From positions 1 to 64,000 of the forward strand of contig JAAEYW010000011.1 in NCBI GenBank assembly GCA_018223185.1: a DNA stretch of 64,000 bases. Direction: 5' to 3'. Shown piece after piece: positions 42,300 to 52,838 of this stretch. Position 1 is the first letter of the stretch; each line of letters starts with the position of its first letter. The notes under the pieces were generated by a model. The model did no database searches. It worked only from the letters and a program-made list of their open reading frames with translations, and was not told the origin of the DNA. This stretch comes from Oceanospirillales bacterium. GTDB lineage: Bacteria > Pseudomonadota > Gammaproteobacteria > Pseudomonadales > Balneatricaceae. A program made the position numbers and the translations under genes.

Positions 42300-43147
42300 C
42301 AGATAAAAACCAGCTTGCTCATATCCAGATTCACCTCGTCAATTGAGGCAAGAAAATTTACCAGCAACGGATTAACCTGAACGGCTTGTTCCAGTGTCAG
42401 CATATGACCCGCATTTTCAATTACCGCTAACTGACTTCCAGGCATCAGATCATGCATTGTCTGAGTGAGTGACAGTGAACAGCTGACATCCTGATCACCG
42501 CTAATGATCATAGCCGGACAGCGAACCGCTGCGATCTCATCCAGCATCGACGGACGCTGAAACAATACCCTGCCCAGACTGACTAATCCACTAATCTGCC
42601 CGGGCGAGAGAAACATCAGATCAAAACGAAAGGTTTCCACTAATGCAGGATAGAGCATCTGAGCCTGCTCACTGAAATAGATTTGCACGAGAGCATCGAG
42701 CTGTTCGGAAGTGAGTTCCCGCTGCGTCTCAACAGCATTAATCAACTGCAGATACTCTGCCCTTTTTGAAGCGGTTTCGTTGCTCAGACTGCATGAGATC
42801 AATATCAGACTGGCAACCTCATCCGGGTATTTCATTGCCAGCAATGCCCCCCAGAGGCCGCCGGTCGACATTCCCAATATGCCATACCGGTCGATCTTCA
42901 GGTGCTGCATCAGTTGATGGTGATCTTCAGCAAGACGCTCAAGACTGAGGCCGTCTCCTCTGACCGTCTGAGATTGTCCATGCGACCAGAGGTCCGGCAC
43001 TATACAGCGGAAATGTTCTGACAAGAATTGCAGCTGAGGCCTCCAGACACGACTGTCCCAGAGAAAGCCATGTACCAGAAGCAGAGGAAAACCCTCTCCC
43101 TGATCGAGGTAATGCATCTCGTGACCATTGATCATACAACTGGGCAT
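42299..43147 (-). CDS. Alpha/beta hydrolase, function unknown
   Basis: About 282 residues of the alpha/beta-hydrolase family. Motifs are VHGFLWDSRVW (oxyanion region), GMSTGG (nucleophile Ser), GDQDVSC (Asp) and ENAGHML (His). The general form resembles 3-oxoadipate enol-lactonase and meta-cleavage hydrolases but lacks a catabolic context here. I chose ATG 43147 (MPSCMINGHEM) with AAGGAAG before it; the longer frame adds a hydrophobic segment with no good start signal. Confidence 0.78.
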   Translation of the reverse strand: MPSCMINGHEMHYLDQGEGFPLLLVHGFLWDSRVWRPQLQFLSEHFRCIVPDLWSHGQSQTVRGDGLSLERLAEDHHQLMQHLKIDRYGILGMSTGGLWGALLAMKYPDEVASLILISCSLSNETASKRAEYLQLINAVETQRELTSEQLDALVQIYFSEQAQMLYPALVETFRFDLMFLSPGQISGLVSLGRVLFQRPSMLDEIAAVRCPAMIISGDQDVSCSLSLTQTMHDLMPGSQLAVIENAGHMLTLEQAVQVNPLLVNFLASIDEVNLDMSKLVFI

Positions 43148-43367
43148 AGTGCTTCCTTTTACGATTTCAAACAGAACTAATATAAACAAACTAACAATTA
43201 AATATAAAGAAAATACGGCTATAGCAAAAATGCTGACATCCTTAATAAGGAATATCACTACCCAAATCAGGTAACTAAGTTTCGCTGTGCGAAATCAGAC
43301 TCAGATTTAATCAGAATTTTGCGATAAAATGTTGCTGTTAAGATGAATTTAATTATCGAGAGAATGT

Positions 43368-44351
43368 ATGGCAGTAATACGAATAGCCAAGGCAGTGATG
43401 CTTATGGTAGGTGTGGTGATTAGCCTGACATTGTCTACCTCAGTTTATAGTGAACATAATATACAGATTTACAATGAGCCTATTCAACCTATTCCCCTTA
43501 CAATCAATCTGGATAAAGACAAAGTAGAGCTAGGCAGAAAACTTTTTCACGACCCCCGCCTTTCCAAAGACAACTCTATATCCTGTGCCACTTGCCACCC
43601 TTTGGAACACGGCGGAATGGACAATAAATCTTTCTCGGTGGGTATTAGCCAGGAAATATTGCCGGTAAATACACCAACTACATTAAACAGCGTATTCAAC
43701 TTCCGCCAGACCTGGGACGGACGCGCAGATAGCTTAGAATCGCAGGCGGCTTTGCCGATCGAAGCGAAGATGGAGATGGCTGGCACCTGGCCAGAAATAA
43801 TAGAAAAGCTCACCCATGATCAACACTACGAATCAACTTTTATTAAAACTTATGGACCTGACGGGATATCGAAGGCCTCCATCACAAATGCACTGGCTGA
43901 GTTTGAACGTAGCCTGATCACGCCAAATAGCCGCTTCGACCAGTTCCTGCGGGGCAATGACAATGTCATATCCGCCGATGAACAGCAGGGGTATATTCTG
44001 TTCAAAAAATTTGGCTGCGCCAGCTGTCACCAAGGCGTTAACGTGGGTGGCAATATGTACGAACGTATGGGATTGATCAGAGACTACTTTGCTGATCGGG
44101 GCAATATCACAGAGCGGGATTATGGCCGGTATAATGTCACGGGCCGAGAGGCTCACCGCTTTCAATTTAAGGTTCCCAGTTTAAGAAATATTGCGCTGAC
44201 AGCACCCTACTTCCACGACGGAAGCGCAGAGACATTGAACGATGCCGTCGCAACCATGGCCAAATATCAGCTGGGCAGGCGTCTATCTGATCAGGATATC
44301 GCATTAATCGTAGCCTTTTTAAAAACGCTTACCGGGGAACTGCCTCATTGA
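43368..44351 (+). CDS. Di-haem cytochrome c peroxidase family protein (CcpA/MauG-like)
   Basis: A 327-residue periplasmic protein with a signal segment (residues about 8-28) and two haem c sites, CATCH (near residue 71) and CASCH (near 220). Members reduce H2O2 or oxidise other targets. It overlaps the following hybrid kinase gene by the sequence TTGA, and HD-GYP follows, so it may supply or modulate a signal in the same operon. The catalytic type, peroxidase or MauG-like oxidation, cannot be settled. Confidence 0.87.
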   Translation: MAVIRIAKAVMLMVGVVISLTLSTSVYSEHNIQIYNEPIQPIPLTINLDKDKVELGRKLFHDPRLSKDNSISCATCHPLEHGGMDNKSFSVGISQEILPVNTPTTLNSVFNFRQTWDGRADSLESQAALPIEAKMEMAGTWPEIIEKLTHDQHYESTFIKTYGPDGISKASITNALAEFERSLITPNSRFDQFLRGNDNVISADEQQGYILFKKFGCASCHQGVNVGGNMYERMGLIRDYFADRGNITERDYGRYNVTGREAHRFQFKVPSLRNIALTAPYFHDGSAETLNDAVATMAKYQLGRRLSDQDIALIVAFLKTLTGELPH

Positions 44352-47300
44352 ACAAATTACTCAAACGTGGCTACTCGGTTCTTAGCTGGACACCTCTGAT
44401 AATCGTCGGCATTTTACTTCTCTTTCTTTTTAGTAAAAGTCAGGAGCTGGATACCGTACAAAATGCTAAAATTATCGATTCCTTTTCCAAGCTTGAAAAA
44501 CTCAACGTGTTACTAGACAAAACAACCGTCGAAACACGTTATGGGCTGCGCCATTCCTACGACGACCTGGTTACGGGCAGTAAAGCACTGATAAAAACTT
44601 CCAGGGATCTATCATTATTATTGGCTGAAGTGAGTGCAGACTTACCCTCTTTAGATAAAAGCTGGCAATCGTATTTGTCATTCCAACAACGAAAACTTTC
44701 GGATATTGAAGAGATAAAAATTCAAAAGTCGTCTATGCAGAACTCGTTCAGCTATTTACCGGTCGTGGCTGAGGAGTTTATACAGGCAGCGCGGACGCGT
44801 GACGTTGAAAATAAGTTAAGATTAGCAGTTCATAGTCTTATCGATAAGACGATGCTATTTACGTTCGATCATGGCTTCGAAAACCAGCGTATAACCGAGG
44901 ATCAGATAGCTGAAATTCAACGTTTTATGCTACAAACAAGACTCCCGGAACCGCTTCAAATTCCACTCGACGAGCTTATACTTCACGCCGAAAACTACCT
45001 CAGAACTCAGATTCTATTGGATCAGAGCATCTCCCGACTGTCTGGATCCAATTGGGCACCGCCTTTGGAAGCGAGCCGTCATACGTATACTGAATGGTAT
45101 TCTCAACAGTCCCGTTTAGCTGATAACTATCGAATCACCGGATTTATAGTCGCAGCTCTGCTAGCCAGCATCATCCTGTTCATGATCATTCGGCTTAATC
45201 TTGCAGGCTCAAAGCTGAAGAACTCTATTAAGGAACTGGAGTTCCTCAAGTTTGCTGTTGATCAACATGCTATCGTCTCAATTGCTGACAAACAGGGGCG
45301 TATTACCTATGCTAATCCGAAGTTCTGCGAACTCAGCGGCTTTAAAGAATCCGAGCTGATCGGAAAAAATCACAACGTGATCAAGTCAGACGAACACGAT
45401 GCTGCATTTTTTCAGGCTATGTGGAAAACAATTGGCTCAGGTAAAGTATGGCATGGCAGCATTAATAATCGTAATAAACACGGCGGCAACTACTGGGTAG
45501 AGTCAACGATTGTCCCGTTTCTCGATGAAAAGCATAAACCCTTTCAATACATCGCAATACGCACCGATATAACTGCGCCAAAGAAATTGGAAAAAGACCT
45601 GGAAGCCGCATGGAAAGAAACGAAAGCCACAAACCGTGAACTGGAAAACCGCGTCGAAAAACGCACGCTTGAGTTACAGGAAGCATCTGAACGCGCGCAA
45701 GATGCCAATGCTGCTAAATCAATGTTTTTAGCCAACATGAGCCATGAAATACGGACACCGATGAATGCGATCATTGGACTATCCAAACTCGCACTCCAAA
45801 ACAACAACTTACCAACAAAGGCGCGTGACCATTTAGATAAAATTCACCGATCATCTCTCTCTTTACTGCATATCATTAATGATATTCTCGACTTCTCAAA
45901 AATCGAGGCGGGTAAGCTCACCATCGAAGAGGTACCTTTCTGCCTAAGTGATACGCTCAGTGCGCTGGCATCAATGATGGCTCATAAGGCCTCTGACAAG
46001 GGTATTGAGTTACTCTTTCAACGTTGCCCAGGAGTGCCTGAATATCTATTAGGTGACCCCTTGCGATTGAGTCAGATACTGATAAACCTCACCTCGAATG
46101 CGTTAAAGTTCACCCACAAGGGAGAAGTCGTCATAACAATTTCGGCGGCTCAGGATGCTAAAAATCCACAGCGGGTAACACTAACCTTCATCGTCTGTGA
46201 CACCGGCATTGGGATGACACCTGAACAGTCTGAAAAGCTGTTCCAGCAGTTTACTCAAGCTGATAGTTCAACAACCCGACGCTATGGAGGCACTGGGCTG
46301 GGGTTAGCAATATGTAAGATGCTGGCCACAAAAATGGGAGGTGACATTTCAGTTCGCAGTGTCATTGAGCATGGATCAACCTTCTCCTTTACTGTTCAGC
46401 TGCAACTAGCTGACAAAGACGAGTGTCACACTAACAATTTGCCTGCTCCGAATCTGGTTCACAACAGAATCCTTGTCGTCGACGACAGCGAAACTGCCTG
46501 CCATATCACGAAAGACTATCTTATTAGCCTGGGTTACGATGTGGTTCAGGCTTATTCCGGACAGGAGGCACTTGATTCGCTCAGCAAACCCGGCCAACTG
46601 TTTGATATTGTCTTTGCGGACTGGCTAATGCCGAAGATGAATGGCTTAGAGTTAGCAACGGCGATAACAAAAATACTTCCCAAAGAGACCCGCCCTAAAC
46701 TTATATTAATGTCGGCACACAGCCGAGACCATATGATCAATCGCGAGGGCGCTCAACTAATCGATGCTTATATAGCAAAGCCGTTTACCCATGCGTCGGT
46801 TCAGGAGGTAATAGCATCTGCTGTAACGGGTCAGCCTAACCTTAAAAAAGTACACCATGCCAATAGCACTCAAGACGACGCCGATTCATTGGCCCCCATC
46901 TTTGGTGCACGCGTACTTCTGGCTGAAGATAATGAGATAAACCAAACGGTAGCCTTAGGCCTGCTAGCGCGAGCTAAACTGAAAGTCGATGTCGTAAATA
47001 ATGGTCAGGAAGCTTTGGATATACTCAAATCTGACAATGGCTATGACTGTATTCTGATGGATGTGCAAATGCCCATTATGGATGGTTATGAGGCAACTCG
47101 CCGTATCCGGGCTAACCCAGCGACGAGTCATATACCCGTTCTGGCGATGACAGCAAACGCAATGACTTCCGATAAAGACGATGCGTTGGAGGCCGGTATG
47201 AATGCCCATATAACTAAACCTATCATACTTGAAACGTTATTTAAGACACTTCTGCAGTGGATCCCGCATAATAACAGAGGAATAGAAACTGACTCTGAAG

Positions 47301-47953
47301 CACCAACGGATTCAATCAGCAACCCAGATCACCAACTACTGATAACACTTGCGGATTCTAGCGTACTCGATGTTAAAAACGGTCTGACATTCGTTGAAAA
47401 TGACCCTGTCAGGTATCTGGAATTACTCAATAAATTTATTGCGTACCAATCAGACACGTTATACAACATCAGAGGCAAATTCACTGCAACACAAGCCGAT
47501 AACAGCATACGTCAGGTACATTCATTGAAAGGGCTTGCAGGCACTATCGGTGCAGACACGTTATATAACCATTGCCAATCATTGGAAACGGCAATCAAAG
47601 AACAAGCGAGCACCGACAATATCAATGGATTGTTGAACAATGCCGAATATGCACTTGAAAGCGTCTGTGAAGCTATTCAGGACCTGTTAGCCAAGGTTGA
47701 CACCGATGTTGCGCACGATAGCCAGGCTGCAGACAAAACAATTGCCGGGTTAATCACAGAATTAGAACACGCCTTAGCACTGTTGAAGGATTACGAAGCC
47801 AATGCAGCCGCGGTTATGAACGACATCACCCCTCAGCTTAAGGATAGCGAAGATAAAACAGAGCTGCTCGCTATATCTCAATTGGTTGAGCTTTATGAGT
47901 ATGACGAGGCAGCAACTCGATTGGAAGCGTTGTTGCACCCTCAAGGACAATAA
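44348..47953 (+). CDS. Hybrid histidine kinase with PAS, two receiver and HPt domains
   Basis: A 1201-residue inner-membrane sensor. A transmembrane helix (residues about 13-29), a large helical periplasmic region, and a second helix (257-277) are followed by PAS/PAC (300-405), a coiled coil, HisKA with [14 protein letters not shown] (phosphorylated His near 464), HATPase with the GTGLGLAI box, two receivers with VVDDSE...FADWLMP and LAEDNEIN...LMDVQMP, and a C-terminal HPt with VHSLKGLAG. The periplasmic region resembles DAHL-type sensor domains but I cannot confirm it. The start is TTG 44348, coupled to the peroxidase stop. The HD-GYP protein just downstream may be its output. Confidence 0.9.
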   Translation: MNKLLKRGYSVLSWTPLIIVGILLLFLFSKSQELDTVQNAKIIDSFSKLEKLNVLLDKTTVETRYGLRHSYDDLVTGSKALIKTSRDLSLLLAEVSADLPSLDKSWQSYLSFQQRKLSDIEEIKIQKSSMQNSFSYLPVVAEEFIQAARTRDVENKLRLAVHSLIDKTMLFTFDHGFENQRITEDQIAEIQRFMLQTRLPEPLQIPLDELILHAENYLRTQILLDQSISRLSGSNWAPPLEASRHTYTEWYSQQSRLADNYRITGFIVAALLASIILFMIIRLNLAGSKLKNSIKELEFLKFAVDQHAIVSIADKQGRITYANPKFCELSGFKESELIGKNHNVIKSDEHDAAFFQAMWKTIGSGKVWHGSINNRNKHGGNYWVESTIVPFLDEKHKPFQYIAIRTDITAPKKLEKDLEAAWKETKATNRELENRVEKRTLELQEASERAQDANAAKSMFLANMSHEIRTPMNAIIGLSKLALQNNNLPTKARDHLDKIHRSSLSLLHIINDILDFSKIEAGKLTIEEVPFCLSDTLSALASMMAHKASDKGIELLFQRCPGVPEYLLGDPLRLSQILINLTSNALKFTHKGEVVITISAAQDAKNPQRVTLTFIVCDTGIGMTPEQSEKLFQQFTQADSSTTRRYGGTGLGLAICKMLATKMGGDISVRSVIEHGSTFSFTVQLQLADKDECHTNNLPAPNLVHNRILVVDDSETACHITKDYLISLGYDVVQAYSGQEALDSLSKPGQLFDIVFADWLMPKMNGLELATAITKILPKETRPKLILMSAHSRDHMINREGAQLIDAYIAKPFTHASVQEVIASAVTGQPNLKKVHHANSTQDDADSLAPIFGARVLLAEDNEINQTVALGLLARAKLKVDVVNNGQEALDILKSDNGYDCILMDVQMPIMDGYEATRRIRANPATSHIPVLAMTANAMTSDKDDALEAGMNAHITKPIILETLFKTLLQWIPHNNRGIETDSEAPTDSISNPDHQLLITLADSSVLDVKNGLTFVENDPVRYLELLNKFIAYQSDTLYNIRGKFTATQADNSIRQVHSLKGLAGTIGADTLYNHCQSLETAIKEQASTDNINGLLNNAEYALESVCEAIQDLLAKVDTDVAHDSQAADKTIAGLITELEHALALLKDYEANAAAVMNDITPQLKDSEDKTELLAISQLVELYEYDEAATRLEALLHPQGQ

Positions 47954-47955
47954 CA

Positions 47956-48951
47956 ATGAAAAAAACTATTTTAGTTGTTGATGACGCGCCAGTGAACCTT
48001 GATGTAATAAGTGGCATTCTGGCTCCTCACTACAACGTCCGAGTTGCAAACAATGGAGCACTGGCGCTGAAGATCGCTAACAAGCAACTACCCGATCTGA
48101 TTCTACTCGATGTTATGATGCCCGAAATGGACGGCTATGAAGTCTGTCGACAGCTAAAGACGTCTCCAGATACCTCGTCGATTCCTGTGATTTTCGTTAC
48201 CGCAGCCGGAGACACTGACAGCGAAATTCAGGGTTTTGACGTCGGCGGTGTCGATTATATAACAAAGCCTCTCAACCCTACGACGGTTCTGAAACGCGTA
48301 GAGACTCACCTGTCATTGGTTAATGTCGATAAACTTAACAGACTCGCGCGTAATGCAATTCTCATGTTAGGAGAGGCGGGTCACTATAATGACGAGGATA
48401 CAGGAAAGCATATCTGGCGGATGGCCGAATATGCCCGGCTAATCGCGTCAAACCTGAAGTTACCACCGGAAAGCTGCGAAATGATAGAACTCGCCGCCCC
48501 TCTTCATGATACAGGGAAGATAGGTATCCCTGACGAAATTTTAAAAGCTCCCCGCAAGCTTACCCCGGAAGAATGGGAAATAATGAAAACCCACTCTCAA
48601 ATTGGATACGAAATTCTCAATCAGTCAGATAATTCTGTGTTTAAACTTGCAGCAGAGATAGCCCAGTCGCACCATGAACGCTGGGAAGGTACTGGTTATC
48701 CAAATGGATTAAAAGGAACGGAAATACCGCTGGCAGCGCGTATCGTATCTGTAGCTGACGTTTACGATGCACTTACTATGGAGCGTCCTTATAAGCACAG
48801 TTGGTCCGCCGACGAAGCGTTTGACGAAATTAAACGCGGAGCCAATACTCAATTTGACCCTGAGGTTGTCAGATGCTTCCTATCTATTCGCAAGGAAATT
48901 GAGGAAGCTCAGGCAAAGTGGAACAGTGCCTGTTTGAGCTGTACCGAGTAG
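47956..48951 (+). CDS. HD-GYP response regulator (c-di-GMP phosphodiesterase)
   Basis: A 331-residue protein with an N-terminal receiver (VVDDAPVN, LLDVMMPEMDGYEV with phospho-Asp) and an HD-GYP domain (LHDTGKIGIPD, THSQIGYEIL, AQSHHERWEGTGYPNGLKG). HHE...GTGYP is complete, so hydrolysis of c-di-GMP is expected. The gene starts two bases after the kinase, making it the natural partner. Confidence 0.92.
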   Translation: MKKTILVVDDAPVNLDVISGILAPHYNVRVANNGALALKIANKQLPDLILLDVMMPEMDGYEVCRQLKTSPDTSSIPVIFVTAAGDTDSEIQGFDVGGVDYITKPLNPTTVLKRVETHLSLVNVDKLNRLARNAILMLGEAGHYNDEDTGKHIWRMAEYARLIASNLKLPPESCEMIELAAPLHDTGKIGIPDEILKAPRKLTPEEWEIMKTHSQIGYEILNQSDNSVFKLAAEIAQSHHERWEGTGYPNGLKGTEIPLAARIVSVADVYDALTMERPYKHSWSADEAFDEIKRGANTQFDPEVVRCFLSIRKEIEEAQAKWNSACLSCTE

Positions 48952-49078
48952 ATAAACAGGTCAGTCACCTACCTTCAATATCCATTAACAAAGAAGTTCT
49001 TTTCCTTCAGTTTCGTGGCCGATACACTGTATCACAGTGAGTATCATGCACATTATGCAGCTGAATTCCGGACACACT

Positions 49079-49510
49079 ATGACCCGTACCGCCATCGTAT
49101 TTACCCTTCTATCAGCCATACTTCTGACCGGGTGTACTGATTCTGTCAAATCCATGAAGACGGAATATAGCGGATCGGGTGGAATGACCCGGTGGAATAT
49201 AGACCCGGTTGCATACCTTTATCATTATCAGAATGGTTTCACCGGTAGCGATGCGCTGGGCTACGATGAACAGCTGCAAACAGTCTGGTCCCGCCTCGGT
49301 GCCGCCCTCACCTGCAATATCGACTATGACAAACAGGCAATGATCCGGTTATTGGTGCAACGGTTTGGAGAGAAACCCGTAACCCACGAATTGAACGGCA
49401 TCGGATTCCATAGCGTTCAAAGCAGAAAAGTCCCCGGCTTCTGCAATGATTCACGGAAAAAAGAGATAAACAAAGCAATTATCCGATACCGTCAATCCCG
49501 ATTCGGTTAA
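49079..49510 (+). CDS. Small lipoprotein, unknown
   Basis: About 143 residues beginning MTRTAIVFTLLSAILLTGC, a lipoprotein signal with the lipobox LLTGC, so it is likely anchored in the membrane. The mature part shows no domain I know; it has several Tyr and two Cys (CNID and FCND). I chose ATG 49079 over one 42 bases upstream because it begins the signal peptide directly. Its stop overlaps a short possible frame. Confidence 0.7.
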   Translation: MTRTAIVFTLLSAILLTGCTDSVKSMKTEYSGSGGMTRWNIDPVAYLYHYQNGFTGSDALGYDEQLQTVWSRLGAALTCNIDYDKQAMIRLLVQRFGEKPVTHELNGIGFHSVQSRKVPGFCNDSRKKEINKAIIRYRQSRFG

Positions 49511-49605
49511 TGGTTACCTTAAGATGGCAGATGTTTACAGCAGTCGCTCTGTTAGCACTGATCATTTGCCGAAGTGTCGTTAAGGCTGTTCACACCAAAG
49601 GTTGA
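49510..49605 (+). CDS. Possible 31-residue single-pass membrane peptide
   Basis: ATG at 49510 overlaps the lipoprotein stop as TAATG. The 31-codon frame encodes one hydrophobic stretch (MFTAVALLALIICRSVV) and ends TGA. Coupled start and membrane segment are suggestive; no independent ribosome site or homolog can be shown. Confidence 0.3.
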   Translation: MVTLRWQMFTAVALLALIICRSVVKAVHTKG

Positions 49606-50007
49606 ATATCAGCTGCTTTTCACCAATACCGGGGAACCTTATCCTCCCCTTTTTAATCCGGCAGAATATCGCAGCGGGTTCCGGCTTTGATCAGCACCCG
49701 CTAACACGGTTTTGATCATGCCTGGAGCTGGTGCAACCGCTTATCACCAGGAAAAGAGATATCGGGCCAACTGTTATGTATACAGTATTTACAGATAGCC
49801 CCCTTAACCGGTGTAGTTGATCAGGAGTAGTCAGTTTAAAAACAGCAACCAGGATCTGCGGTGGTCCTGTCAGGAGGCTATGTTGCGCTTCTCGGCCAGA
49901 TAACTTATGTATGAGTGTGTATATTTACTGACCTGTTACCCGCAGTTTCGGCAAATATAACAGACTGGCCTGAGCACTCTTCACATGACATATACGGTGA
50001 CCGGCGA
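49606..50007. other. Intergenic region without recognisable gene
   Basis: About 400 bases between the lipoprotein and the convergent cysG. I see no convincing coding frame, terminator with T run or tRNA in it. Confidence 0.5.
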
Positions 50008-51432
50008 CTAATGAGCATCCGGCAAAATCAAACCGTGGTTATGCAGAACCTCTTCACCAAACCAGGCAAGATTTTCATGCAGTTTCACCACCTCGCCAAC
50101 AATAATCAGCGCTGGCGCCGGTAGCTGAGCCTGCGCCTGAAGTTCAGGCAGGCTGCTTAATGTGCCGGTCAACACCTGCTGATCAGCCCGGGTGCCGTTT
50201 GAGACAATGGCTGCCGGAGTATTAGCAGGCTTACCGTGTCCGATGAGCTGCTCACACAATGAACCCAATGTGTGTAATCCCATATAAAAAACGATAGTTT
50301 GGTTCGGATGAACCAGCTCACCAAAGTTAAGATCTGAGGTGCGGTTTTTCAACTGCCCTGTCACCAGTTTGACTGACTGCGCATAATCACGATGGGTCAG
50401 AGGGATACCCGCATAGGTTGAACAGGCACTGGCAGCGGTTATGCCGGGAACCACCTGAAAAGGAATATTATGCTTTTTCAGCGTTTCCAGTTCCTCCCCT
50501 CCACGACCAAAAATAAACGGATCGCCACCTTTAAGCCGCAGCACTCTGCGCCCCTGCAAAGCATGCTTTACCAGCAGTTCGTTAATATCATCCTGCGGCA
50601 CTGCATGATTATCACGGCGTTTGCCAACGAAAATGCGATCAGCATCACGACGACAAAGATCAACAATTGCAGGGGATACCAACTGGTCATAGAGCACCAC
50701 ATCGGCCTGTTGCATCAGTCTGAGCGCTTTAAACGTCAGCAGCTCCGGGTCCCCGGGACCACCGCCAACAAGATACACTTCACCGACCTGATGATCGGGA
50801 TCCGCCTGTTCCAGCGCTGACTCCAATAACTCACGAGCCTCTTTATCGCGCCCGGCAAACACCTTTTCAGCCACCTGTCCCTGGAGTATTTTTTCCCAGA
50901 AAATTCTGCGGCGCTCAACACTGCTAAAGGTCTCTTTAACCCGTTGGCGAAACTGTCCGACAAGTCTGCCCAGCCGGCTATACCCCTGCGGAATCCAGGT
51001 TTCAAGTTTCGCCCTGAGCAACCGGGCGAGTACCGGTGACTCTCCACCCGAGGAGATACCAATGACAATTGGTGAGCGGTCGACAATTGCGGGAAATATA
51101 AACGTACAGAGAGGCTGATTATCGACAACGTTAACGGGGATATGCCGCTCAACCGCATCAAAATGGACTCGCTCATTGAGCTGATCGTCATCCGTCGCAG
51201 CGATAACCAGATAAGCCTCATTGAGAAGCGCGCTATGATATTCGCCAATGATAATCTGACCGTTATGCAATTCGACCAGTTCAATCAGTTCCGGCTCGAC
51301 CCGGTGGGCAACAACAATAACACGTGCACCCGCACGGGTTAGCAGGGTTGCTTTTCGCAGAGCAACCTGACCCCCACCAACCAGCAAGGCAGTCCGCTCA
51401 TTGAGCTTAAAAAATAACGGCAGATAATCCAA
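50008..51432 (-). CDS. cysG: Siroheme synthase (multifunctional CysG)
   Basis: About 474 residues. Domain 1 is precorrin-2 dehydrogenase/ferrochelatase with [14 protein letters not shown] and a helix-rich part; domain 2 is uroporphyrinogen-III methyltransferase from near residue 225 with [37 protein letters not shown] and [16 protein letters not shown]. It makes the siroheme of the sulfite reductase encoded 1.5 kb away. I prefer TTG 51432 (giving [12 protein letters not shown]) with GAGGG seven bases upstream to an ATG 36 bases earlier, matching the CysG N-terminus. Confidence 0.93.
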   Translation of the reverse strand: MDYLPLFFKLNERTALLVGGGQVALRKATLLTRAGARVIVVAHRVEPELIELVELHNGQIIIGEYHSALLNEAYLVIAATDDDQLNERVHFDAVERHIPVNVVDNQPLCTFIFPAIVDRSPIVIGISSGGESPVLARLLRAKLETWIPQGYSRLGRLVGQFRQRVKETFSSVERRRIFWEKILQGQVAEKVFAGRDKEARELLESALEQADPDHQVGEVYLVGGGPGDPELLTFKALRLMQQADVVLYDQLVSPAIVDLCRRDADRIFVGKRRDNHAVPQDDINELLVKHALQGRRVLRLKGGDPFIFGRGGEELETLKKHNIPFQVVPGITAASACSTYAGIPLTHRDYAQSVKLVTGQLKNRTSDLNFGELVHPNQTIVFYMGLHTLGSLCEQLIGHGKPANTPAAIVSNGTRADQQVLTGTLSSLPELQAQAQLPAPALIIVGEVVKLHENLAWFGEEVLHNHGLILPDAH

Positions 51433-51574
51433 TGCGATACCCTCAGAAAGTGCGGAGTAGATAAGCATATGAAAAAACAGGCAAATTAAACACCTGAATT
51501 TACCTTTACTGTATCAAAAGATAGCAGAAAAGAGCCCGCAGGGAGCGGGCTTTTCAGTATTGGCAGTGACCGAT

Positions 51575-52339
51575 TTACTTAGGCAGAAAATCCATCACAT
51601 TGACAGGCTTTGCTTCAGCCTGCTCTGCCACTGGCGTTGCAGGGTGCAAACCACATTCCCGGGTTTCGGGATTTTCCCACCACCAGCGCCCGGCTCTGAC
51701 ATCTTCACCCACAGCAACGGCACGGGTGCAGGGTGCACAACCGATGCTGGGATAATGCTTATCGTGCAGTTCGTTGTAAGGGACGTTGTTAGCGCGGATA
51801 TAGGCCCACACCTCTTTTTCAGTCCAGTCCGCCAGCGGATTAAACTTGTCGATGCCGTTACCTTCATCAAACTCTTTAAAGCCAATTTCGTCACGGGTAA
51901 CAGACTGCTCCCGGCGCAAACCGGTAATCCAGGCATCCCGGTCAGCAAGGGCGCGCTTCAAAGGTTTAATCTTGCGGACAAAACAGCACCCCTTGCGCAT
52001 CTCCTGACTCTCATAGAAGGCATTTACACCGTTATCACGGACATACTGCTCTACATCAGAGGCATCAGGATAGTACACCTCAACCTTGAGATTGCGGTAC
52101 AACGCCTGAACATCGGTCAGCAGCTTCAGCGTTTCCTCAGGCAGACGACCGGTATCAAGCACAAACATGCCGATCTGGGGTGTATGCTTGCTGATCAGAT
52201 CGGTAATCACCACATCTTCAGCCCCGAGACTGTTAGCAAATACGACCTGGCCCTCTGCATACTCTGCAGCAGCCTGCTGCAATACAGATACAGTATTGGC
52301 AATCTTCGCTTCTAGTTCAGAGGTTATTTGTTCACTCAT
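51575..52339 (-). CDS. cysH: Assimilatory adenylyl-sulfate (APS) reductase
   Basis: A 254-residue CysH-family reductase. It holds the four cysteines of the [4Fe-4S] type: KGCCFVRK (adjacent pair) and IGCAPCTRA, plus the catalytic C in ECGLH. These mark APS reductases over PAPS reductases, which lack the cluster. It makes sulfite directly from APS using thioredoxin or a similar donor. It follows the DUF934 and cysI genes. This choice fits the absence of a working APS kinase in CysN. Confidence 0.92.
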   Translation of the reverse strand: MSEQITSELEAKIANTVSVLQQAAAEYAEGQVVFANSLGAEDVVITDLISKHTPQIGMFVLDTGRLPEETLKLLTDVQALYRNLKVEVYYPDASDVEQYVRDNGVNAFYESQEMRKGCCFVRKIKPLKRALADRDAWITGLRREQSVTRDEIGFKEFDEGNGIDKFNPLADWTEKEVWAYIRANNVPYNELHDKHYPSIGCAPCTRAVAVGEDVRAGRWWWENPETRECGLHPATPVAEQAEAKPVNVMDFLPK

Positions 52340-52358
52340 CGCTCTCGCCTCTGATCAG

Positions 52359-52838
52359 TTACTGACGGAATATAGGTCGTTCATCATCAGCGCTACCCTG
52401 ATAATGCACCGGCACCTCACCAAAGGCACTGAGGATATCATCACTGTAGCGGTCAGCCGGGATTGCGAAAGCATCAAAACCACAACGCTCCATATACTCT
52501 AAGCGGTCACGGGTGACATCGCCCTCGGCACGAACCTGTCCGGTAAAACCGGAGCGACGCAGGATGCGGGCAAAACTAAAACCACGACCATCGGTAAAGG
52601 CGGGAAATTCAATCGCAATCAGTGACAGCTTATCAAGATTCTGCAACAGCAGATCCAGGTTCTGGTCACCGTTGATACGTACACCCAGTTTACCCTCAGC
52701 GTTGAGCAGAGAGTCACTTTGTTCAGCAAACAGCTCGTAGGGCACGACAATATCTTCATTGATATGCGCGGTGAAATTATCTTCATCAACCAGTAACCAA
52801 CTATCTTCAGCTACAGCATGATTAATTAACAGCGGCAT
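52359..52838 (-). CDS. DUF934 protein, sulfite-reductase-associated
   Basis: About 159 residues. It starts MPLLINHAVAEDSW and contains LDLLLQNLDKLSLIAIEFPAFTDGRGFSFARILR (in parts), the FPAFTDGRGFS signature of the family encoded between cysI and cysH in many proteobacteria. Its job is not established; it may help in electron supply or assembly. I chose ATG 52838; an extension would run through cysI in another frame. Confidence 0.88.
   Translation of the reverse strand: MPLLINHAVAEDSWLLVDEDNFTAHINEDIVVPYELFAEQSDSLLNAEGKLGVRINGDQNLDLLLQNLDKLSLIAIEFPAFTDGRGFSFARILRRSGFTGQVRAEGDVTRDRLEYMERCGFDAFAIPADRYSDDILSAFGEVPVHYQGSADDERPIFRQ

Noticed and set aside
51560..52315. A 251-codon + strand frame opposite cysH
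   Set aside because: cysH carries all cluster cysteines on the other strand; the + frame shows no family features.
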